Below the pieces are notes generated by a model. That model was not told the DNA's origin and made no database searches. It saw nothing but the letters and a program-made list of their open reading frames with translations. Both the position numbers and the translations under genes were made by a program. This document shows positions 53,306 to 63,062 of a stretch of 64,000 bases of DNA, in pieces. The first letter of the stretch is position 1. Every line of letters starts with the position of its first letter. Source of the stretch: Marinomonas maritima (GTDB taxonomy: Bacteria; Pseudomonadota; Gammaproteobacteria; Pseudomonadales; Marinomonadaceae); contig NZ_JAMZEG020000001.1 of the NCBI RefSeq assembly GCF_024435075.2, forward strand, positions 248,001 through 312,000, written 5' to 3'.

Positions 53306-54079
53306 ATGAAAGCGGTTATTTTAGCAGGTGGTTTGGGGACGCGTCTAAGTGAAGAGACGGTTACTAAACCAAAGCCAATGGTTGAAATCGGTGGTAAACC
53401 TATCCTTTGGCATATTATGAAAATGTATTCCAATCATGGGATTACAGATTTTATAGTATGTTGTGGGTACAAAGGCTATGTCATCAAAGAATACTTTGCT
53501 AATTACTTCCTTCATATGTCAGATGTGACTTTTAATATGAAGGACAATAAAATGACGGTCCATGAGATGCGTGCAGAGCCATGGACGGTGACCTTGGTCG
53601 ATACCGGTGATAGTTCAATGACTGGTGGTCGCCTTCGTCGAGTTGCTGACTATATAAAAAACGAAGAAGCATTTTGCTTTACTTATGGTGATGGAGTATC
53701 TGATATAGATATTGCGAAAACTATTCGGTTTCATAAAACTCATGGTAAGCAAGCTACGTTAACGGCAACTTATCCACCAGGGCGCTTTGGTGCTCTAGAT
53801 ATGAAAAATGGACTGGTCCGTAGTTTCAAAGAAAAGCCCCAAGGTGATGGGGCGATGATTAATGGTGGCTTTTTTGTGCTCTCACCTAAGGTTTTAGATT
53901 TAATCGATGGGGATTCATCGACATGGGAGAAGGAGCCTCTTATGACTTTAGCTGATAGGGGGGAGTTAATGGCTTATGAGCATGAAGGTTTCTGGCAGCC
54001 AATGGATACTCTTAGAGATAAACATTATCTAGAGGAATTGTGGGATTTAGGTAAAGCACCTTGGAAAAAATGGGATTGA
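53306..54079 (+). CDS. rfbF: Glucose-1-phosphate cytidylyltransferase
   Basis: The protein has 257 residues, the family length. The motif LAGGLGTRLSEETVTKPKPM is at 6-25; YGDGVSDID (near 129) holds the metal-binding Asp. It makes CDP-glucose, the first committed step to CDP-3,6-dideoxyhexoses. The stop is 1 bp before the longest possible frame of rfbG. Confidence 0.95.
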   Translation: MKAVILAGGLGTRLSEETVTKPKPMVEIGGKPILWHIMKMYSNHGITDFIVCCGYKGYVIKEYFANYFLHMSDVTFNMKDNKMTVHEMRAEPWTVTLVDTGDSSMTGGRLRRVADYIKNEEAFCFTYGDGVSDIDIAKTIRFHKTHGKQATLTATYPPGRFGALDMKNGLVRSFKEKPQGDGAMINGGFFVLSPKVLDLIDGDSSTWEKEPLMTLADRGELMAYEHEGFWQPMDTLRDKHYLEELWDLGKAPWKKWD

Positions 54080-54086
54080 TGTGATT

Positions 54087-55184
54087 ATGAAAGCCTCTGT
54101 TAACCCAATATTTTGGTCTGGTAAGCGTGTCTTTTTAACCGGACATACTGGTTTTAAAGGAAGTTGGTTGAGTCTGTGGTTGCAAAGTATGGGGGCTGAG
54201 GTTAAAGGTTTTTCTTTAGAACCACCAACAACACCAGCACTTTTTGATGTTGCAGATGTGGCAGTTGGTATGGAAAGTGATATTGGTGATATTCGTAATC
54301 GTGAGCTGATTATGGAAAGCATGTGTGTATTCAACCCTGAAATTCTAATTCATATGGCAGCCCAGCCGCTTGTGAGGCTTTCTTATATTGAGCCAGTTGA
54401 GACCTATGCAACGAATGTAATGGGGACCATTCATGTATTAGAGGCAGCTCGAAAGTGTTCCAACTTGAAAGCAATTGTTAATGTAACGACTGATAAGTGT
54501 TACGAAAATAAAGAGTGGGAGTGGGGATATCGAGAAGATGAGCCAATGGGAGGCTTTGATCCATACAGTAATAGTAAAGGGTGTGTAGAGCTAGTCACCA
54601 GTGCCTACCGTCAATCGTTTTTTTCATCAAAGGACACCGCGAACCTGGCTTCTGCTCGGGCTGGTAATGTTATTGGTGGTGGAGATTGGGCGTTAGATAG
54701 GCTCATACCCGATATATTAAAAGCGTTTGAAAGAGAGGATGCTGTTGTAGTTCGTAATCCACTGGCCACCAGGCCTTGGCAGCACGTCTTAGAACCATTA
54801 AGCGGTTATTTAATACTGGCGGAAGCTTTATTCCATAGCTATGACAATGAAAAAATGGACGATGTAACAGAAGGTTGGAATTTTGGCCCAAAAGATGATG
54901 ACGCAAAGCCTGTTGAGTGGATTTTAAATGTAATGGTTGAACAGTGGTGCGGAAATGCAAGTTGGCAGCTAGATACAAATCCACAGCCTCATGAGGCAAA
55001 TTTTTTGAAATTAGATATTTCAAAAGCCAGAGCTAAATTGTATTGGGGACCAACTTGGCACTTAGATCATACGTTAAGTAAAATTATTGAATGGCACAAA
55101 GCTTGGATAAATAAAAAAGACATGCGTTTAGTATGTATGCAAGAAATTAATGACTATATAAATGATATGGATAAAATCCATTAG
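54087..55184 (+). CDS. rfbG: CDP-glucose 4,6-dehydratase
   Basis: The protein has 365 residues from ATG 54087; a GTG at 54081 is possible. It is a short-chain dehydrogenase with the NAD motif TGHTGFKGSW, the catalytic Thr and Asp/Lys region NVTTDKCYEN, and YSNSKGC (Tyr and Lys). It makes CDP-4-keto-6-deoxy-glucose, the RfbH substrate. Confidence 0.95.
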   Translation: MKASVNPIFWSGKRVFLTGHTGFKGSWLSLWLQSMGAEVKGFSLEPPTTPALFDVADVAVGMESDIGDIRNRELIMESMCVFNPEILIHMAAQPLVRLSYIEPVETYATNVMGTIHVLEAARKCSNLKAIVNVTTDKCYENKEWEWGYREDEPMGGFDPYSNSKGCVELVTSAYRQSFFSSKDTANLASARAGNVIGGGDWALDRLIPDILKAFEREDAVVVRNPLATRPWQHVLEPLSGYLILAEALFHSYDNEKMDDVTEGWNFGPKDDDAKPVEWILNVMVEQWCGNASWQLDTNPQPHEANFLKLDISKARAKLYWGPTWHLDHTLSKIIEWHKAWINKKDMRLVCMQEINDYINDMDKIH

Positions 55185-55252
55185 TTTCCAAGAAGTATGG
55201 CAGTCAAACTCACTCAATAATACTATTTTTAAAATTAAAAGCAGGAATTAAA

Positions 55253-56575
55253 ATGTCAATTAAAGCAGATGAGTTACGAGCTCAGATTAATAGTCTAGTA
55301 AAAAAGTATGCTGCGGAGGTATATGTACCCAAAAAATTCGTTGCTGGTGAAAGTGTTATCCCTCCATCGGGCAAAGTAATTGGCTCTGCCGAATTGGAAA
55401 ATATGGTAAATGCATCCCTTGATGGATGGTTAACCACAGGGCGCTTTAATGAGCAGTTTGAAAAGAAGTTGGCTGAGTTTATTGGGGTTGAATTTGTTCT
55501 TTCCGTAAATTCAGGGTCTTCAGCAAACCTAGTGGCATTTAGTGCTTTAACGTCACCTAAACTTGGAAATAGAGCAATTCAAAAAGGGGATGAGATCATT
55601 GGTGTTGCTGCTGGTTTCCCAACAACGGTAAACCCCATTATCCAGTTTGGAGCTATTCCAGTTTTTGTTGATGTAGATATGGCTACACACAATATTGACG
55701 TGGATTTAATTGAAGCCGCAATAACACCAAAAACAAAAGCCATTATGCTTGCCCATACACTTGGAAATCCTTTTAATGTTGGAAAAGTAAAAGAGATCTG
55801 TGATAAACATAACCTTTGGTTGGTTGAAGATTGTTGTGATGCATTAGGCGCGAAGTACGCTGGTAAAATGGTGGGTACTTTTGGCGATATAGCTACGTTA
55901 AGTTTTTATCCTGCTCACCATATTACTATGGGCGAAGGTGGTGCTGTTTTTACTAATAATCCACAATTAAAAATGATTGCAGAGTCATTCCGTGATTGGG
56001 GGCGGGATTGTTATTGTGCTCCAGGTTGTGATGATACTTGTGGGAATCGTTTTGGCCAGAAGTTTGGCTCTCTTCCCCAAGGTTATGATCATAAATATGT
56101 GTATGCACATTTAGGCTACAACCTAAAAATATCTGATATGCAAGCTGCGTGTGGTTTGGCTCAACTTGATCGTGCTCAGGAATTTATCGATAAGCGTAAT
56201 GCGAACTACGATTATTTAAGAACTCGTTTATTATCTACATTGAATGATTTCATTGAAATTGCTGAACCTACACTTAATAGTACACCTTCATGGTTCGGTT
56301 TTCCTGTAACGGTGAAAGAAGAATCAGGTGTTTCTCGTTTAGATCTATTGAAATTTCTAGATCAAACTAAAATTGGGAGTCGATTATTGTTTGCAGGAAA
56401 CCTAACTCGTCAACCATATTTTGAGGGAGTCGAGCATAGAGTAGTTGGTGAGTTAAAAAATACAGACCGTACTATGTGTCAAACTTTTTGGATCGGAATT
56501 TATCCTGCTTTAAATGAAGAACATTTTGAATTTGTTGCAGAGCAATTAGAAGAATTCTTTGGTGTGAACTTTTAA
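55253..56575 (+). CDS. rfbH: CDP-4-keto-6-deoxy-D-glucose 3-dehydrase (E1)
   Basis: The protein has 440 residues. It belongs to the aminotransferase fold, but the usual PLP lysine is replaced by His in FYPAHHITMGEGG (H222/H223), which marks E1 and allows dehydration without transamination. Cys253, 255, 259 and 263 (RDCYCAPGCDDTCGNRF) are positioned to hold the 2Fe-2S centre that takes electrons from RfbI. The stop overlaps the start of the next gene by one base. Confidence 0.95.
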   Translation: MSIKADELRAQINSLVKKYAAEVYVPKKFVAGESVIPPSGKVIGSAELENMVNASLDGWLTTGRFNEQFEKKLAEFIGVEFVLSVNSGSSANLVAFSALTSPKLGNRAIQKGDEIIGVAAGFPTTVNPIIQFGAIPVFVDVDMATHNIDVDLIEAAITPKTKAIMLAHTLGNPFNVGKVKEICDKHNLWLVEDCCDALGAKYAGKMVGTFGDIATLSFYPAHHITMGEGGAVFTNNPQLKMIAESFRDWGRDCYCAPGCDDTCGNRFGQKFGSLPQGYDHKYVYAHLGYNLKISDMQAACGLAQLDRAQEFIDKRNANYDYLRTRLLSTLNDFIEIAEPTLNSTPSWFGFPVTVKEESGVSRLDLLKFLDQTKIGSRLLFAGNLTRQPYFEGVEHRVVGELKNTDRTMCQTFWIGIYPALNEEHFEFVAEQLEEFFGVNF

Positions 56576-57450
56576 TGAAAAGAGTATTAATAAGTGGAAT
56601 TACGGGTTTCTTAGGCAGTCATTTAGCTAAAGCGTTGCTCTCATCTGGATTTCTAGTTTACGGAATCAAACGAAAATCATCTTCACTTAAAAGATTAGAT
56701 ACAATGACAGATCAAATAGTTTTATTTGATCTGTCAGACTCGAATATTGAGGAAGTTGTAACTTCTGTAGCTCCTGATTTTGTAATTCATACAGCATGTG
56801 ATTATGGTCGTTCTGGTGCAAGTGTATCTGACCTAGTTAAAACAAATATTGTATTTTCTTTGTCTTTATTAGAAGCTTCTTCGTTGCATAAAGTTAAAGC
56901 GTTTATCAATACTGATTCAGCACTACCTAACGATGTAAATGCATATGCTTTAAGCAAATATCAATTTTCTCAGTGGGGAAAGTGCTACTCAGATAAAATA
57001 AAGTTCATCAATATGCGAATCGAACATATGTATGGTGCGGGGGATGATAGAAATAAATTCATACATTGGTTTGTTGAACAGTTAAAAAAACAAGTAGAAT
57101 CAATCCCTTTAACTTCTGGCATTCAACTTAGAGATTTTATTTATATAGATGATATTGTATCTGCATATTTATTGATAATTAATCATATTGATAGATTAGC
57201 AAGTTATGAAAGTTTTGATGTTTCGACTGGTAAATTGATGCCTGTGAGAGATTTTTTAAATGCTATTTTAAAGGAATATATATCCTTATATAAAACTAAT
57301 AATGTCAAATTGAAGTTTGGTGAACTAGCTTTTAGAGAAAATGAAATGATGGCTGCTCATGTCTCTCCTAAAAAATTAAAAAGCTTAGGATGGAACCCTG
57401 TAGTAACTCATATTGATGGAATTAAAAAAATATTCGGAGAAAATAAATGA
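56575..57450 (+). CDS. rfbS: CDP-paratose (or abequose) synthase, SDR family
   Basis: The protein has 291 residues. The NAD motif GITGFLGSHLA is at 8-18, and YALSKYQF holds the catalytic Tyr and Lys. It reduces the 4-keto group of the 3,6-dideoxy sugar. Paratose and abequose synthases differ in the stereochemistry at C4 and cannot be told apart by eye. The next gene is a CDP-paratose 2-epimerase, so paratose synthase is more likely. It overlaps that gene by 4 bp. Confidence 0.78.
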   Translation: MKRVLISGITGFLGSHLAKALLSSGFLVYGIKRKSSSLKRLDTMTDQIVLFDLSDSNIEEVVTSVAPDFVIHTACDYGRSGASVSDLVKTNIVFSLSLLEASSLHKVKAFINTDSALPNDVNAYALSKYQFSQWGKCYSDKIKFINMRIEHMYGAGDDRNKFIHWFVEQLKKQVESIPLTSGIQLRDFIYIDDIVSAYLLIINHIDRLASYESFDVSTGKLMPVRDFLNAILKEYISLYKTNNVKLKFGELAFRENEMMAAHVSPKKLKSLGWNPVVTHIDGIKKIFGENK

Positions 57451-58466
57451 AATATTTAATAACTGGTGGGTGTGGCTTTTTAGGTTCTAATATTGCTTCA
57501 GAATTAATAAAAAGAGGTGAGGAAGTAATTGTTTTTGATAGTTTGTATAGATATGGTAGTTATCAAAATCTTGAGTGGTTAAAAAGCTTAGGAGATATTC
57601 AATTTGTTCATTCAGATATTCGTAATACTAATGATGTTGAGCGAACCATCAAAAATTGTAAGCCTGATGTTGTTTATCATTTAGCTGGTCAAGTAGCTAT
57701 GACAACGTCTATCGCTGATCCAAGAATGGACTTTGAAGTAAATGTGTGTGGTTCTTTCAATTTGCTGAACGCAATCCGCTTATACTCACCTGATACTGCC
57801 GTAATTTACTCATCTACAAATAAGGTTTACGGTGATTTAGAACAGTTTTCTTATGAAGAAACTGATACTCGATACATATGTATTGATAAACCAAATGGTT
57901 TTGATGAAACTGTAGGCTTAGATTTTCATTCTCCTTACGGCACCTCAAAGGGATCAGCTGATCAATATATGCTCGATTTTGCAAGAATATATGGTCTAAA
58001 AACGGTTGTTTTTAGACATTCATCTATGTTTGGCGGACGTCAATTTGCAACTGAAGACCAAGGTTGGGTCGGCTGGTTCACTCAAAAAGCCATTGATATA
58101 AAAAATAAAAATGAAAAAAATGAATTTACTATTTCTGGTAACGGAAAACAAGTTAGAGACTTGTTGTACTCATCTGATTGTGTTTCTTTATATATTAGTG
58201 CTGGTAGGAATATCGATTTAATTAAAGGGGATTCCTTTAATATTGGCGGTGGTCTAGAAAATTCATCGTCATTATTAGAATTACTTGATTTTTTGAATAA
58301 AGAATTAAGTATTTCAATGCAGTATAAAGTACTACCTCCTCGTAAAAGTGATCAGCGGGTATTCGTTTCTGATATTAATAAAATCCAGAGACGCCTTGAT
58401 TGGTATCCAAAAATAAATAAAAATGAAGGGGTTAGAAAAATGATTGAATGGATTTCTAATTTATAA
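57447..58466 (+). CDS. rfbE: CDP-paratose 2-epimerase (CDP-tyvelose synthesis)
   Basis: The protein has 339 residues, the family length. The NAD motif GGCGFLGSN is near the N-terminus, YGTSKGSADQY holds Tyr/Lys, and RHSSMFGGRQFATEDQGWVG is a strong family signature of RfbE. It inverts C2 of CDP-paratose to give CDP-tyvelose. The same sugar is found in Salmonella group D and Yersinia O-antigens. The start overlaps the previous gene, and the stop overlaps wzx by one base. Confidence 0.93.
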   Translation: MKYLITGGCGFLGSNIASELIKRGEEVIVFDSLYRYGSYQNLEWLKSLGDIQFVHSDIRNTNDVERTIKNCKPDVVYHLAGQVAMTTSIADPRMDFEVNVCGSFNLLNAIRLYSPDTAVIYSSTNKVYGDLEQFSYEETDTRYICIDKPNGFDETVGLDFHSPYGTSKGSADQYMLDFARIYGLKTVVFRHSSMFGGRQFATEDQGWVGWFTQKAIDIKNKNEKNEFTISGNGKQVRDLLYSSDCVSLYISAGRNIDLIKGDSFNIGGGLENSSSLLELLDFLNKELSISMQYKVLPPRKSDQRVFVSDINKIQRRLDWYPKINKNEGVRKMIEWISNL

Positions 58467-59746
58467 TGCAGTTATATAGGATTATAGGTAGTGTTCATTT
58501 TATAGCGCTCATTGGTATTTTTTTTAGAGGCGCTAGTTTAATAATAACTTTTATTAGTACAAAATATCTAATAGCTCTTCTTGGTATTGATGGTTACGCT
58601 GCGTATGCAGTTATTTTTTCTTTATTTGGTTGGATTTCTTTATTTAATTTTGGTTTTCCTGTTGCCATACAAAATAGAATGTCTTTTTATAAAGCAAAGA
58701 ATAAGAACATAAAAAGACTAAAAGAGCAATCATTGTTTCTTCTGGTAATTACTTTGATTTTTGGAGGAGTGTTAATAACTCCTTTTTCTTATGTATTCTT
58801 TAGCTTTTTTATATTAAAGATAGCTCCTGCTCTAGATTTTTCTTGGTATTTGTTATTCATGTACTTGGCTTTTTTTCAAGTGCTAATCGATTTTTCAAAT
58901 AGATATTTTTTTGCATTAGGTAGGGGGCACATATCTCATTTTTTTGCATTTTTAGTTTCTCTTTTTGGTTTTTTTAGTTTGTTGGTTTCTGAGTTTTTCG
59001 AAATTAAAAAGTTTGAGTATGTTTTAGTTATATATTTTTCTTCGTATTTTTTTTGTTTTATAATGTCTTTTTATTTGGCGTATAAAAATGTATCCTTTAA
59101 AATTAATTTTTTCAAATTAAAGGTTTTTCTTGTTCCAGCAAAATCTTATCTTATTTTTGCTGTTTTATCTTCTTTGGTTCTTAAAATTGATTACTTAGTT
59201 ATGTCTAAAATTTTAAGCCCAAAAGAAATAATGTTATATAGTATTAATATGAAAGTATTTATGGTTGTTTTGTTTTTCTATTCTACTTTGTTATCTGTCT
59301 TTTGGCCTTCAGCAAGGGAGTTAATTGTAAAAGGTTTAAGTTATGAAGCATTAAAAAAAATGTATTTTAATATTTTTTTAGGTCTATTTTCTACAATTAT
59401 ATTTAGCCTCTTTATTGTTTTTTTCAAAAATGATATATTTGATTTTTTAACTAATGGTACTGTTTTCAATATTTCAAATGGTATTATTATAATGTCATTT
59501 TTATATATTGTTGTTCGAGTATGGTCTGACTCCTTTGCAGTTGTTTTACAAAGTATGAATAGGTTTAAAGATTTAGCTTTCATAGTTCCATTTCAAGCTG
59601 TTTGTTCATTGGTTGGGCAATACTATTTTGGATCTAAATATGGTGTTGAAGGTATATTTTTAGGTTTGATATTATCATTTTTAATGACTGTGGTATGGTA
59701 TTTACCTATTAAATTATACAAAAATTTGAGAATTTTAAATGAATAA
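58466..59746 (+). CDS. wzx: O-antigen flippase (Wzx)
   Basis: The protein has 426 residues with about twelve hydrophobic segments and very AT-rich, Phe/Ile/Lys-rich codons. The arrangement fits the polysaccharide transporter (MATE-like) family: an N-terminal IALIGIFFRGASLIITFIST segment and repeating helices. It should flip the lipid-linked repeat unit to the periplasm. It overlaps the next glycosyltransferase gene by 8 bp. Confidence 0.83.
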   Translation: MQLYRIIGSVHFIALIGIFFRGASLIITFISTKYLIALLGIDGYAAYAVIFSLFGWISLFNFGFPVAIQNRMSFYKAKNKNIKRLKEQSLFLLVITLIFGGVLITPFSYVFFSFFILKIAPALDFSWYLLFMYLAFFQVLIDFSNRYFFALGRGHISHFFAFLVSLFGFFSLLVSEFFEIKKFEYVLVIYFSSYFFCFIMSFYLAYKNVSFKINFFKLKVFLVPAKSYLIFAVLSSLVLKIDYLVMSKILSPKEIMLYSINMKVFMVVLFFYSTLLSVFWPSARELIVKGLSYEALKKMYFNIFLGLFSTIIFSLFIVFFKNDIFDFLTNGTVFNISNGIIIMSFLYIVVRVWSDSFAVVLQSMNRFKDLAFIVPFQAVCSLVGQYYFGSKYGVEGIFLGLILSFLMTVVWYLPIKLYKNLRILNE

Positions 59747-60722
59747 AGATTTTATATTGTCGATATGTATTCCTACGTATAATAGAGCTAAAGAGCTTGA
59801 CCAAGCTCTTTATAGTATTTTAATGTCACACCATAACTCGAATTTGATTGAAATTTGTATTAGTGATAATGCATCCGAAGATAATACCTATCAAATCGTT
59901 AATAAATTTATAGAAAAAGGAATGAATATTAAATATTCATGTAGCAAAAATAATGAGGGAGCAGATAAAAATTTTCTAAGAGTTATTGAAATGTCTACGG
60001 CTCAATATTGTTGGTTCCTTGGTAGTGATGATTTAGTGAAATCAAATAGCATAAAGATGATTCTTGATTTAATTGATGAGAAAGCTTTTGATATCATTCT
60101 TTTCAATAGAGATGAGGTATCTATTGATGGACAGTTTTTAAAATCTACTAGATGGTTTGAAGCAGTAGGAGAGTTCGACCTTTCAAAAAAAAATGAAAGA
60201 TATGATTATCTTAACTCTGTAACTGCTTTAGGTGGTGTTTTTTCTTACATAAGTTCAATTGTCTTTAGAAGAAAATTATGGAATAGCTCAGAAAGCTATA
60301 ATCAGTTTATTAATACAAACTATATACATGTAGCGAAATTACTTGACATGATAAAAAATGGTGCGCAACTAAAATCTATCAGTGAGTCAATAGTGGACTG
60401 CAGAATTAATTTTGGTATAAATACTTTTCATGGTAGTCTAGGCGAATATAAGCGTTTATATATTGATTTTTATTATTTAATGATAACATGTCAAATTTTT
60501 GGATTTGACTCTAAAGAGTACGAGCTTATTTTTCATATACTTAAAAAAGAAAGAAACTTAAAAAGCTTGCTTTCAATTAAGTATAAATTAAATAAAGAAG
60601 ATTCTGTTAGTCTTTATCAATTGCTAAAAAATTCAGGCTTTTTAAAAGAATATATAATAGTAATGTTTTTCCCCAAGAAGGTATTATCTTTCCTATTTTT
60701 TTTAAAAAAGTTATTTTTTTAA
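59739..60722 (+). CDS. Family 2 glycosyltransferase, dideoxyhexosyltransferase-like
   Basis: The protein has 327 residues. The GT-A start is LSICIPTYNRAKELDQAL, then CISDNASEDNT; the nucleotide-binding region is WFLGSDDLVK (the DxD-like SDD). The overall look is of RfbV-type abequosyl/tyvelosyltransferases, which fits the CDP-tyvelose pathway upstream, but this assignment is inference. It overlaps wzx and, by a single base, the next gene. Confidence 0.8.
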   Translation: MNKDFILSICIPTYNRAKELDQALYSILMSHHNSNLIEICISDNASEDNTYQIVNKFIEKGMNIKYSCSKNNEGADKNFLRVIEMSTAQYCWFLGSDDLVKSNSIKMILDLIDEKAFDIILFNRDEVSIDGQFLKSTRWFEAVGEFDLSKKNERYDYLNSVTALGGVFSYISSIVFRRKLWNSSESYNQFINTNYIHVAKLLDMIKNGAQLKSISESIVDCRINFGINTFHGSLGEYKRLYIDFYYLMITCQIFGFDSKEYELIFHILKKERNLKSLLSIKYKLNKEDSVSLYQLLKNSGFLKEYIIVMFFPKKVLSFLFFLKKLFF

Positions 60723-61825
60723 TGTTAACTAAAATCGGTAACTTCATTTTAAAAGTGATGATGTTTGTAGTATCAAAAAAATCATCTCTTGCTCCGAACA
60801 AAATTGCTATATATAGGTTTGGGTCTCTAGGGGACTCGATTGTAGCAATGCCTGCCTTATCTGTTATAAAAAAACGTTTTCCGAATGCTGAGATACATGT
60901 TTTATGTCGTTCTGAGAGAAAAGGACTTATTAATTATTGTGACTTGCTTGATTCGAAAAGTTTTCAATATATATTTGACTATTCAGGCCTTTCTACATCT
61001 GAAATGAGATCTAAAATAAAATTAGAAAAATATGATCTTTGGATAGAACTACCTTCATCGGGGGTTGGTTTTATTCACAGTTTTAAAAAAATAATTTATC
61101 TAAAAAGTTGTGATGTTAAGTCTATATCTGGCCATCAGACTACTCCTGGCAATAATGTTTTTTTATCTAAGTATTATAAGAAATATTTCAATTTTGAAAG
61201 AGAGACTACTCGACTTTTAAGATCTATTGACTCTATTGAAAGAAATGAAAATAATTATTTTATAGAAGACTACCTCTTTAGAGATTTGAGTTTTTTTGAA
61301 GAAAAAAATAGTAAAATTTTAGATTATGATATTTATAATGAATTTTTAATATTTGCACCATGTAGTAAGAAATTAGCTGGTATGTGGCCGATTGAATTTT
61401 GGAGAGAGTTATTAAGAGAGCTACAGATTTTAGGTATAAAAGGCATATTCATTGGCTCTTCCGATGATTCTGGTTATATTGATCTTGTTTTAGATGGATT
61501 TAGTATTAATCAGTTTTTATCTGTCGCTGGAAAATTTGATATTCTACAATCAGCTGCTCTTATAAAGAAATCTAGAATGGCTATTTGTGTAGATAGTGGA
61601 CCATTACATATGTCTTATGCACTTAATAAAAAATTAATAGCAATTTTTAGTGCTAGAGATTATGTTAATAAATGGTTTCCTCCTGAAAATATAGGTGTTA
61701 CTTTGAGGCATAATGAAGAATGTAGTCCATGTTTTAGAGATAATTGTCCAATTAATAATACATGTATGCGTAATATTTCAGTAGAGATGGTGTTGAATGA
61801 AGTTAAAAAAGAAATATATAATTAA
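60722..61825 (+). CDS. Family 9 (heptosyltransferase-like) glycosyltransferase
   Basis: The protein has 367 residues. Typical GT9 signatures are seen: IYRFGSLGDSIVAMPALSVI near the start and a C-terminal CVDSGPLHMSYAL. Several such enzymes transfer heptose, but in O-antigen clusters they may add other sugars. It overlaps wzy by 29 bp. Confidence 0.83.
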   Translation: MLTKIGNFILKVMMFVVSKKSSLAPNKIAIYRFGSLGDSIVAMPALSVIKKRFPNAEIHVLCRSERKGLINYCDLLDSKSFQYIFDYSGLSTSEMRSKIKLEKYDLWIELPSSGVGFIHSFKKIIYLKSCDVKSISGHQTTPGNNVFLSKYYKKYFNFERETTRLLRSIDSIERNENNYFIEDYLFRDLSFFEEKNSKILDYDIYNEFLIFAPCSKKLAGMWPIEFWRELLRELQILGIKGIFIGSSDDSGYIDLVLDGFSINQFLSVAGKFDILQSAALIKKSRMAICVDSGPLHMSYALNKKLIAIFSARDYVNKWFPPENIGVTLRHNEECSPCFRDNCPINNTCMRNISVEMVLNEVKKEIYN

Positions 61826-63062
61826 CATATTGTTAACTCTGTTTTTTCTGATATTCCCTGTTTGGATAGTATTTCAAGAACTTTTCTATAAACTAGGAAT
61901 AGACTCTAAAAATATAAAAGTCGTTTTTCTATTGATTTTTTTATTTTTTATTTTCTTATTGATACTTAATAATAACTTTAAAATACATAAAGTTTTTTTT
62001 ATAAATTTTATTTTATTCTTGTTATTGGTTTTTAGTGTTTTTGTTAATATCAATTCAGGAGTTTTTCATTTAAGCTATATAATTTTCGGTTTTTATGATA
62101 TTTTCTTTATTTATTTTATGGCGATTTTGATAGGTTTTCTATCTCATAAAAAATTAAATGAAAATAGTTTAAACTATTATTTTAAACTATTATTTTTTTT
62201 AGGAATCATTTCTATTCTCTTTGCATCCATACAGAAAGTATATAATTCGCAAGTGTTTTATCAATTTCAAAACTGGATGTATTTAACTAAATCAAGAGAT
62301 ATTTTTCGTCTAAATGGTATTTTTTTATCACATGCTTGGTTTGCATCTTTTTTATTTTTTATACTATCATGGAGTTTTTATATTTGGAAAAAAACATATA
62401 AATTTAAGTTTTTTTTAATTTTTTTAATTTGCTCTATATTTCTTTATTGGACATATTCTAAAACATTTTTAATGATGGCTTTTGCATTTGTTTTTCTTGT
62501 TTTGTTTTTTGATAGAATTATTACTTTGAAATTACGCTTTATTTCAAAAGGGTATTTTGTGCTTTTTGTGCTTTTTTGTATTTTATTAAGTTGTTTTTTA
62601 ATGATTTTTGTTCAAGACCTTGAGTATACAAATAAAGGTTTTTTGTATACTGCTAGTACAAAAGTGAGGGTGTATTACTGGTCGATTATTATTAATGATT
62701 ATTTTTTAGATGCCGATTTACATAACGTTATATTTGGACACACAATTACTCAGTCGGGTGAAAATGATTTTTTAATTAAATCTACAGGTAAAGTTATTCA
62801 GACTGAAAATTTATTTTTTACAATATACCTTTGGGGGGGTATACTTGCATTGTTGGTTTTTGTTTCTGCGCAATATATCTTATGGAAAGAGCTTTTTAAA
62901 AGAAGCAATCTATTCTCTAAATACTTAATAATTGTTTTACCTATTTGGTTTTTAGGTGGGATTTTTGGTAGAACAATAGGCTATTACTCTTTTTTCTGTA
63001 TGATGCCAGCTCTATTGAGTATTAACAATCAGGTGGTAGTATGTCGAAAAAAAGAGAGTTAA
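61797..63062 (+). CDS. wzy: O-antigen polymerase/ligase-like membrane protein (Wzy)
   Basis: The protein has 421 residues with ten or more membrane helices and one large loop in the second half (about residues 270-335), the typical layout of O-antigen polymerases. Overall sequence is poorly conserved in this family, so the call rests on topology and position. Base composition is extremely T-rich. The start ATG lies inside the previous gene, the stop overlaps the next start by 22 bp. Confidence 0.75.
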   Translation: MKLKKKYIINILLTLFFLIFPVWIVFQELFYKLGIDSKNIKVVFLLIFLFFIFLLILNNNFKIHKVFFINFILFLLLVFSVFVNINSGVFHLSYIIFGFYDIFFIYFMAILIGFLSHKKLNENSLNYYFKLLFFLGIISILFASIQKVYNSQVFYQFQNWMYLTKSRDIFRLNGIFLSHAWFASFLFFILSWSFYIWKKTYKFKFFLIFLICSIFLYWTYSKTFLMMAFAFVFLVLFFDRIITLKLRFISKGYFVLFVLFCILLSCFLMIFVQDLEYTNKGFLYTASTKVRVYYWSIIINDYFLDADLHNVIFGHTITQSGENDFLIKSTGKVIQTENLFFTIYLWGGILALLVFVSAQYILWKELFKRSNLFSKYLIIVLPIWFLGGIFGRTIGYYSFFCMMPALLSINNQVVVCRKKES

